Shown here one piece after another: positions 24,575 through 29,958 of a DNA stretch of 29,958 bases. The position numbers and the translations under genes were made by a program. Below the pieces are notes generated by a model that was not told the origin of the DNA, did no database searches, and saw only the letters and a list, made by a program, of their open reading frames with translations. This stretch comes from an uncultured bacterium (lineage in GTDB: Bacteria > Cyanobacteriota > Vampirovibrionia > Gastranaerophilales > Gastranaerophilaceae), in assembly GCA_905211505.1 (NCBI GenBank), contig CAJMAX010000007.1, positions 1-29,958 on the forward strand. The letters are read 5' to 3'. The stretch's first letter is position 1; every line of letters begins with the position of its first letter.

Positions 24575-24961
24575 ATGAAATACAAAAAACTAACACCATC
24601 ACAATTAAATATCATGAAAACATTATGGGACAAAAAAGAGCCTATGATTGCTTCTGATTTTGTTCAGCTTGATCCTTCACTGAATCTGAATTCCGTTCAA
24701 TCTGCATTGCGTTCTCTACTTAAGAAAAACTATATTGAAGTTTCCGACATTGTATATAGTGGTAAGGTTTTAACCAGACGTTATATTCCTGTTGTTTCCT
24801 CTGAAGATTATGCTTCTGAGAATATCAACGGAGTGCTGGAAGATCTTTTATCTTCTAATATACTTCTTCAATATGTGGAGTCTGAAAATGATATTAAAGT
24901 GATCGAACGTTTACAGGAGAAATTAGAGGAACGTAAGAAAATTCTAGAAAGGAAGTCTTGA
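24575..24961 (+). CDS. BlaI/MecI/CopY-family transcriptional repressor
   Basis: A 128-residue winged-helix repressor: LTPSQLNIMKTLWDKKEPMI (helices 1-2), LNSVQSALRSLLKKNYIEV (recognition helix and wing), then a C-terminal dimerisation region. In this family the paired membrane peptidase leads to cleavage of the repressor and release of the operator. The M56 peptidase gene follows by 1 bp. Ribosome site AAGGAG. The usual upstream promoter with TACA/TGTA dyads is not seen; the gap to the preceding gene is 25 bp. No beta-lactamase gene is present, so the target pathway is open. Confidence 0.9.
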   Translation: MKYKKLTPSQLNIMKTLWDKKEPMIASDFVQLDPSLNLNSVQSALRSLLKKNYIEVSDIVYSGKVLTRRYIPVVSSEDYASENINGVLEDLLSSNILLQYVESENDIKVIERLQEKLEERKKILERKS

Positions 24962-24962
24962 T

Positions 24963-26135
24963 ATGACACCTGCGAATTATGGTTCCGTATTTAGTTGCTG
25001 TCTTTTTGGCAGTCTGATGATGCTTTATCTTTATGTATTTTGCAGAAGCAAACGATTTATCTTAAGAAACGGAACCTTTGTGATTTATCTTGCTGTCGGA
25101 GTTGTCACGATCCGTATGCTTTTGCCTTGGAATTTTCATTTTGCAGCAAATGTTGAATCCCATAAAATTCTTCCTTTTCTTTTTGATCTTTTAAGGGTGA
25201 AGATTTTATCTGTGGAATTTCTGACAATCCTTGTGATCATTTTTTGCTTTGGAAGTTGTTTAAGACTTGCTTTATATTTCTATAAACTTGTTCGCTATCG
25301 TCATTTACTTCATCAGTTAGACCCTCTCGATGACATAAGAATATTAAGAATCTTTTCTGATATTTTGGAAGAATATCATTGTACGAAGCAGATTTTAATC
25401 TATCAGGTGCCTGGCCTTTCTAGTCCTGCAATTTCTGGTCTGATCCATCCAGTGATCCTTCTTCCTGACAGAGAATACAGTGATCAGGATCTGCGTTTTA
25501 TTTTTATGCATGAACTCAATCATTATCTACACAATGACTTATGGAAGATTTTTTTCTGGGAACTCGTTGTATGTATCTACTGGTGGAATCCTCTTTCTTA
25601 TATGATTCGCCGTCTGATCAAAGATACTGCGGAATATGCAAATGATATCCGACTTACCAAAGACAGAGATGAACTTACAAGAACAAATTATATGTTAAGT
25701 CTTCTCAATACTTCCAAACAGACTCATACGTTCCACACCCTTCCAACACTGCATTTTCAGGAAGGTACGATTTTAAACATTGAGAAAAGATGCGATCTTA
25801 TCAGTGATAGTCCAAAGATTCGCAGAAATTTATTTTCACAATTTATACATATTGGATCTATTTCTTTATTGTTCACCCTTTCGCTGTGCTTTATCTTTCA
25901 GCCCAGTTCGCCAGCTCCAAACTATGACAATGATGGCACTGTTATTTTTGATAAACCTGACAGCAGTAATTCTTTTTATATAAAGCGAAAAGATGGAAAG
26001 GGCTATGATTTATATGTCAAACATGAAGATGCTTTTATAAATACAGGAATCATTGAAAACCCTGAAGATTATAAAAATCCTAAAATATATTCTAGCAAAA
26101 AGGAGGCTACGAAATTTTATGAAAACATTAAATAA
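24963..26135 (+). CDS. M56-family membrane metallopeptidase (BlaR1/MecR1-like)
   Basis: A 390-residue membrane peptidase. Hydrophobic segments lie near residues 6-25, 37-55, 80-105 and 298-315. The zinc site HELNH is at residues 183-187, and DTAEYANDI further on supplies the likely third ligand. The C-terminal part after the last membrane segment is only about 75 residues and lacks the penicillin-binding sensor domain of BlaR1, so it senses something else or depends on a partner. It is coupled to the BlaI gene upstream and overlaps the secreted-protein gene downstream by 17 bp. Confidence 0.88.
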   Translation: MTPANYGSVFSCCLFGSLMMLYLYVFCRSKRFILRNGTFVIYLAVGVVTIRMLLPWNFHFAANVESHKILPFLFDLLRVKILSVEFLTILVIIFCFGSCLRLALYFYKLVRYRHLLHQLDPLDDIRILRIFSDILEEYHCTKQILIYQVPGLSSPAISGLIHPVILLPDREYSDQDLRFIFMHELNHYLHNDLWKIFFWELVVCIYWWNPLSYMIRRLIKDTAEYANDIRLTKDRDELTRTNYMLSLLNTSKQTHTFHTLPTLHFQEGTILNIEKRCDLISDSPKIRRNLFSQFIHIGSISLLFTLSLCFIFQPSSPAPNYDNDGTVIFDKPDSSNSFYIKRKDGKGYDLYVKHEDAFINTGIIENPEDYKNPKIYSSKKEATKFYENIK

Positions 26136-26367
26136 ATTTATTTTTCTATTTTTACTTAGTTTTATCTCTATTGGTGTATTTTCTGGTTCAATCGTCTCAG
26201 CCCAAAATACCGCAAGCGAACCTTCCATTGCTGTTTCAGAAGAAGATTCCTCTGTATACAGCGGCGATGTCATCGTTTGGAAATATAAGACTATGAACGG
26301 GAAATTATACAAAAGAAAATATAACAAAACAACAAAAAAATGGATCGGGAATTGGATTCCAGCTTAG
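26119..26367 (+). CDS. small secreted protein downstream of the BlaI/M56 pair
   Basis: 82 residues from the ATG at 26119, which has AGGAGG 12-15 bases upstream inside the end of the peptidase gene. A longer frame from 26053 has no ribosome site. A signal peptide (MKTLNKFIFLFLLSFISIGV...SIVSA) is followed by an acidic stretch and a basic aromatic tail (VWKYKTMNGKLYKRKYN, then WIGNWIPA). Operon position suggests it is the substrate, ligand or effector of the M56 pair. Function unknown. Confidence 0.75.
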   Translation: MKTLNKFIFLFLLSFISIGVFSGSIVSAQNTASEPSIAVSEEDSSVYSGDVIVWKYKTMNGKLYKRKYNKTTKKWIGNWIPA

Positions 26368-26375
26368 TGAGCATG

Positions 26376-26422
26376 AAAAAGAAAGGAAATCAGACATCTT
26401 AAATCTGATTTCCTTTCTTTTT
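26376..26422. terminator. bidirectional terminator between the M56 operon and vanZ
   Basis: Perfect 19-bp stem (26376-26394 with 26404-26422, 9-base loop), A-rich on one side and T-rich on the other. The vanZ stop codon (26399-26401) lies in the loop, so the last vanZ codons form one arm. Confidence 0.85.
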
Positions 26423-26896
26423 CTCTATGAATTTCTGCGTGATCAAAGATACCATAATTCCACAAAACGCCCCACAGCTATCGATCATCACATCAAATAC
26501 TTTTCCTTCTCTTCCTGGAACAAACATCTGATGAATCTCATCGGTTGATGCATATCCTGTAGAAATCAGCTGTGCCATTAACACTGCTTTCTTTCGATCT
26601 TTCACATCACAAGACACTGCCTTATACGTAAAGAATCCAAGTACTGCATACTCCGTAAAATGTGCTGTTTTTCTAACAAACGTATGCACCGCTTCTGCAT
26701 GCATCATAAGATCAGCATTAGAATGAATCTGGAAGAATCCAAGAAAGCTTAGGATCCTTGCAAGTTCTTTCGCATATCCGATACTCATCCCTGCTGAGGA
26801 TGTACCATTCTTTGCAGAAAATGAAAAAATCAAAATCATCAAAACGAGTGTTATCCCCCAGTATAACACTCGTTTTGTCTGTTTCTGTACTCTCAT
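26399..26896 (-). CDS. VanZ-family membrane protein
   Basis: 165 residues with about four hydrophobic segments. It contains the VanZ pattern ILIFSFSAKNGTSSAG, then RKTAHFTEYAVLGF and TGYASTDEIHQMFVPGREGKVFDVMID, whose conserved polar residues lie near the membrane. VanZ itself gives low teicoplanin resistance, but most homologues are of unknown role. It starts 8 bp after the rfbB stop with TAGGAG as ribosome site, so it is the last gene of the rfbA-rfbB operon. Confidence 0.88.
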   Translation of the reverse strand: MRVQKQTKRVLYWGITLVLMILIFSFSAKNGTSSAGMSIGYAKELARILSFLGFFQIHSNADLMMHAEAVHTFVRKTAHFTEYAVLGFFTYKAVSCDVKDRKKAVLMAQLISTGYASTDEIHQMFVPGREGKVFDVMIDSCGAFCGIMVSLITQKFIEKKKGNQI

Positions 26897-26904
26897 ACAG
26901 ACTC

Positions 26905-27927
26905 CTATAAGCGGTTTCCGTACATCTTATCGAAATAGTTTGCATACTCTCCAGATAAAATGTTCTGCCACCATTCTTTGTTATTTAAGTACCATTCGAT
27001 CGTCTGTGCAATTCCTGTGTCAAAGTTATATTTTGGTTCCCATCCAAGTTCTGTCTCTAGTTTTGTTGGGTCGATCGCATAACGCATGTCATGTCCTGGA
27101 CGGTCTGTTACGAATTTGATCAGGCTTTCTGGTTTGTCTAACGCTTTTAAGATTGTCTTTACAACTTCTAAGTTAGTACGTTCGTTATGTCCACCTACGT
27201 TGTAAACTTCCCCGACTTTTCCTTTGTGGATGATCAGGTCAATAGCTTCGCAGTGGTCAGATACGTGTAACCAGTCACGGACATTTTCACCTTTTCCATA
27301 GACTGGAAGTTCTTCGTCTGCTAAGGCACGGCTGATCATTAGTGGAATCAGCTTCTCTGGGAAATGATATGGTCCGTAGTTGTTTGAGCATCTTGAGATC
27401 GTCACTGGAAGTCCAAATGTTCTGTGGTAAGCTAATACAAATAAGTCTGCACTTGCTTTGGAACTGCTGTATGGGCTTGATGTGTGCAGTGGTGTTGTCT
27501 CTGTGAAGAATAAATCTGGGCGATCTAATGGAAGATCTCCGTATACTTCATCTGTAGATACCTGATGGTAACGTTTTACACCGTATTTCTTTGCTGCATC
27601 TAACAGTACGACTGTCCCTTCTACGTTTGTTTTTACAAAAATAGATGGATCTTCAATAGAACGGTCTACATGGCTTTCTGCTGCGAAGTTTACAACGATA
27701 TCGAATTTTTCTTTTTCAAATAAATCCATGATAAATTCACGGTCTGCGATATCACCTTTGACAAATTTGTAATTTGGTTTGTCTTCCACTGGTTTTAATG
27801 TCTCAAGGTTTCCGGCGTATGTTAAGAGATCGAGGTTTACGATCTGGTACTCCGGGTATTTGTTTACCATATGGTGGATGAAGTTGCCGCCGATAAATCC
27901 GGCGCCGCCTGTTACGATGATTTTCAT
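26905..27927 (-). CDS. rfbB: dTDP-glucose 4,6-dehydratase
   Basis: A 340-residue extended short-chain dehydrogenase, second step of dTDP-L-rhamnose synthesis. NAD site GGAGFIGGN at residues 7-15; catalytic Asp-Glu in STDEVYGD; Tyr/Lys pair YSSSKAS; substrate region RCSNNYGPYHFPEKLIPL. Full length. AAGGAG ribosome site. It follows rfbA by about 160 bp on the same strand, where rfbC would be expected, and precedes vanZ. Confidence 0.97.
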   Translation of the reverse strand: MKIIVTGGAGFIGGNFIHHMVNKYPEYQIVNLDLLTYAGNLETLKPVEDKPNYKFVKGDIADREFIMDLFEKEKFDIVVNFAAESHVDRSIEDPSIFVKTNVEGTVVLLDAAKKYGVKRYHQVSTDEVYGDLPLDRPDLFFTETTPLHTSSPYSSSKASADLFVLAYHRTFGLPVTISRCSNNYGPYHFPEKLIPLMISRALADEELPVYGKGENVRDWLHVSDHCEAIDLIIHKGKVGEVYNVGGHNERTNLEVVKTILKALDKPESLIKFVTDRPGHDMRYAIDPTKLETELGWEPKYNFDTGIAQTIEWYLNNKEWWQNILSGEYANYFDKMYGNRL

Positions 27928-28089
27928 GTGTTTATTTCTCCTTCATGAACATGATTCTGACTGCAAAATTTCCATACAGGAATACACTCAGCTCATGTTC
28001 CATCCTTTCCTGTATCAGTTCAGAAGCTTTCACTCAAACGCTTTGTGTTTGGGCATAAGTGCGCTGAAATCCTGCTGTTTCTTTTCGTT
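27928..28089 (-). other. rfbA-rfbB gap with inverted repeat and short open frame
   Basis: This gap holds an inverted repeat, ATACAGGAA (27974-27982) with TTCCTGTAT (28007-28015), and on the minus strand a 33-codon frame starting at GTG (27932-28033; ...SELIQERMEHELSVFLYGNF...). The frame has no clear ribosome site and I do not recognise it. It may be a remnant of lost DNA or a leader before rfbB. Confidence 0.3.
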
Positions 28090-29001
28090 TTACTTATCTG
28101 CGTGTCCCGGCAGTTTGTCGATATATTTTCCGTCGATAACATCCTTTAAGTACTGGCCATACTGGTTCTTCTTGTAGATCTCGTATGCGGCCATAACCTC
28201 TTCCTTGGAGATCCAGCCGTTTGTGTAGGCGATCTCTTCTAAGCACGCGATCTTTCTGTGCTGGTGGGTCTCGATGGTCTTGACGAAGTTTGTGGCCTCA
28301 ACTAAGGACTCGTGGGTACCGGTATCCAGCCATGTGAAGCCCTGACCTAAGAGTGTTACATCAAGCTCACCGTTCTCAAGATAGATCCGATTAAGGTCTG
28401 TGATCTCAAGCTCGCCTCTTGCGGATGGTTTTAAGTTCTTTGCGTACTCCACAACGCGGTTGTCGTAGAAATAAAGACCGGTTACGCAGTAGTTGGACTT
28501 CGGCTTCTCCGGCTTCTCCTCGATAGAGATCGCCTTTCCTGTCTCATCGAACTCAACGATACCGAAACGCTCCGGATCATCTACATAATAGCCGAATACG
28601 GTTGCACCTTTTCCGGTTTCCGCATTTTCTGCGGCTGCCTTTAACCGCTTTTTCAAACCATGTCCGGCAAAAATATTATCACCGAGAACCATGGCTACGC
28701 TGTCATCGCCAATGAAATCTGCTCCGATGATAAAAGCCTGTGCAAGACCATCCGGACTTGGCTGTACCGCATAAGATAAATGGATGCCAAAGGAGGAACC
28801 ATCCTTTAAGAGCTCTTCAAAGCGTGGTGTATCCTGCGGTGTGGAAATAATGAGGATATCCCGGATGCCGGCATTCATAAGCACGGAAAGCGGGTAATAA
28901 ATCATTGGTTTATCATAAATTGGTAAAAGTTGTTTGCTTGTTACAGTTGTGAGAGGATACAGGCGAGTGCCGGAACCTCCTGCTAAAATAATCCCTTTCA
29001 T
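28090..29001 (-). CDS. rfbA: glucose-1-phosphate thymidylyltransferase
   Basis: A 303-residue nucleotidyltransferase that makes dTDP-glucose from dTTP and glucose-1-phosphate, the first step of dTDP-rhamnose synthesis. Signature [20 protein letters not shown] is at residues 8-27; [11 protein letters not shown] holds the metal-binding Asp; [20 protein letters not shown] and [11 protein letters not shown] follow. Full length. GGAGGTC ribosome site. This gene is visibly richer in G and C than rfbB and vanZ. Confidence 0.97.
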   Translation of the reverse strand: MKGIILAGGSGTRLYPLTTVTSKQLLPIYDKPMIYYPLSVLMNAGIRDILIISTPQDTPRFEELLKDGSSFGIHLSYAVQPSPDGLAQAFIIGADFIGDDSVAMVLGDNIFAGHGLKKRLKAAAENAETGKGATVFGYYVDDPERFGIVEFDETGKAISIEEKPEKPKSNYCVTGLYFYDNRVVEYAKNLKPSARGELEITDLNRIYLENGELDVTLLGQGFTWLDTGTHESLVEATNFVKTIETHQHRKIACLEEIAYTNGWISKEEVMAAYEIYKKNQYGQYLKDVIDGKYIDKLPGHADK

Positions 29002-29019
29002 AGTGACCTCCGTTTTATT

Positions 29020-29053
29020 TGATATCTATATCATATAACATGACGTAACGTCA
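29020..29053 (-). promoter_or_regulatory. rfbA upstream region with two dyads
   Basis: TGATAT-ct-ATATCA (29020-29033) and TGACGT-a-ACGTCA (29041-29053). On the minus strand the second dyad sits between a TTGCAG and a TATGAT that could be -35 and -10 boxes (19-base spacing), a classic operator position. Promoter match is only moderate. Confidence 0.35.
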
Positions 29054-29095
29054 CCTGCAAGAACTTTTTTTAATAATTTGAAAAAAATAGATAAA

Positions 29096-29938
29096 TCAGC
29101 AGTCTGAATCCATTTTTATGGCACGAAACAGACCGGCATCCTTAGTAATTGAAAATCCATCGGCAACCTGTTTTTCGATATAAGAGGCAAAATCACGGTA
29201 ACGCGATGCCAAATACTGGTTTTGGTTTCCGTGGCAGGATAAAATATAGGAAATCAAAGGAGCTGCCTCTGGGACAAACAGTGAATCTTCGTAGTCTATC
29301 CATGTTACGTCTTGAAAGCAGGAAGATAGAATCGTGGCTCCCTTTTCTTTTCCAAAATGAAGGTATAAATTGTCCGCAGACAAGGTGATTCTTTCGTCAA
29401 ATCCTCTGGTGAGGCTTGTGACTTCTTCCATATGATGCTCGCCGTATGTGCTGGCAATAAGCACGCCGTTTGGTTTTAAGACGCGTTTGATTTCTTTTAG
29501 TGCATCCATCGGATTGTCTAAATAGAATAACACATGGTTGGCAAGTATGAGATCAAACCGGTTATCTGCAAATGGCAGATGGGCAGCATCTGCCACAACA
29601 TAGGTAAAATCTCTGTCGGAACATGACATGAGATTTCTTCTGGCGTCGCGGAGCATTCCTTCTGAAATGTCGGTGAGAGTAACCGAAAGATGACCGGGAA
29701 GTTTATCCTCGTTGGTTGTCCAAAAAGAGCCATCGCCGCAGCCGATTTCTAAAATACTCATATCCTTTTTAAAAGGGCATTGTTCAAAAATCCAAGGAAA
29801 CCAGCCCTTTTTATTCGTGCTGTATAATTCGTGCAGATGAATTCTGGCGTTAATATTAGAGGCATCCAGATATTGGTTTTTTAAACTTTTTTCCATGGAG
29901 GTCATATGAATCAAATCCATCATCTGTTTCCAGTCCAC
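29096..29938 (-). CDS. class I SAM-dependent methyltransferase (5' end uncertain)
   Basis: 280 residues from a GTG at 29938, but the frame stays open to the window edge, so the true start may lie outside or at an internal ATG (for example before TSMEKSLKNQYLD). Motif I ILEIGCGDGSFW is at about residue 63, the acidic post-I region is TLTDISEGML, motif IV is RFDLILANHVLFYL, and KEIKRVLKPNGVLIAS follows. This is the UbiE/BioC-like fold, with no clue to the substrate. It lies about 95 bp upstream of rfbA on the same strand. Confidence 0.85.
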   Translation of the reverse strand: MDWKQMMDLIHMTSMEKSLKNQYLDASNINARIHLHELYSTNKKGWFPWIFEQCPFKKDMSILEIGCGDGSFWTTNEDKLPGHLSVTLTDISEGMLRDARRNLMSCSDRDFTYVVADAAHLPFADNRFDLILANHVLFYLDNPMDALKEIKRVLKPNGVLIASTYGEHHMEEVTSLTRGFDERITLSADNLYLHFGKEKGATILSSCFQDVTWIDYEDSLFVPEAAPLISYILSCHGNQNQYLASRYRDFASYIEKQVADGFSITKDAGLFRAIKMDSDC

Positions 29939-29958
29939 CTCTTTTTTCTGGCGGATGG

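Noticed and set aside
26053..26118. Longer N-terminus for the small secreted protein
   Set aside because: The ATG at 26053 has no ribosome site, while the ATG at 26119 has AGGAGG and begins a clean signal peptide.
24575..26135. BlaI/BlaR1 read as a beta-lactam resistance operon
   Set aside because: There is no beta-lactamase or PBP2a gene and the M56 protein lacks the penicillin-sensing domain.
26399..26896. VanZ read as a teicoplanin resistance gene
   Set aside because: There are no other van genes; it sits in a sugar-nucleotide operon and most VanZ-family proteins are not linked to resistance.

Overview
The window is AT-rich bacterial DNA in two parts of different character. Positions 1 to about 24,100-24,570 look like a gut Vampirovibrionia/Gastranaerophilales-type (non-photosynthetic cyanobacterial relative) chromosome. 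This rests on very low GC, two pilin-like proteins with FTMAE/FTLSE N-termini and a shared DTNG...PNR.G.D.F motif, a TPR-matrixin protease of a kind I associate with cyanobacterial relatives, and lineage-style orphan proteins. The lineage call is inference from gene style and was not tested by search. From about 24,575 to the end the DNA has higher GC and carries Clostridia/Lachnospiraceae-style genes with strong AGGAGG-type ribosome sites. This is either a transferred block or an assembly join.

Layout. 1-1,933: a PPP-family phosphatase and a DUF3137 membrane protein. 1,934-2,404: a gene-poor stretch with a perfect 21-bp hairpin and tRNA-Lys(UUU). 2,405-4,216: an XRE regulator divergent from a pilin-like gene, then a larger HTH protein. 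4,359-8,724: pth, a TPR protein, a CNT-family transporter and ribF. 8,827-11,862: fabI divergent from a 675-residue coiled-coil protein of unknown function. 11,920-18,015 (minus strand): smc-scpA-scpB-matrixin with every junction overlapping, so the whole condensin appears to be co-transcribed with an exported protease. 18,090-19,200: a second divergent XRE/pilin-like pair. 19,215-21,710: an unusual regulator made of four tandem GntR winged helices, divergent from an umuC-like polymerase with no umuD. 21,776-24,549: small orphan proteins, an orphan histidine kinase, and a possibly structured leader before a 91-residue protein. 24,575-26,367: BlaI, M56 (BlaR1-like) peptidase and a secreted 82-residue protein. 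26,399-29,001 (minus strand): rfbA-rfbB-vanZ without rfbC or rfbD. 29,096-end: a SAM methyltransferase.

Most gene groups end in long, near-symmetrical hairpins flanked by A and T runs that can terminate from both sides. The most interesting points are the four-winged-helix GntR protein beside umuC, the repeated XRE/pilin-like pairing with related dyads in the shared promoter region, the overlapping condensin-protease operon, and the composition break near 24.1-24.6 kb. I saw no CRISPR array, rRNA gene, integrase or transposase.
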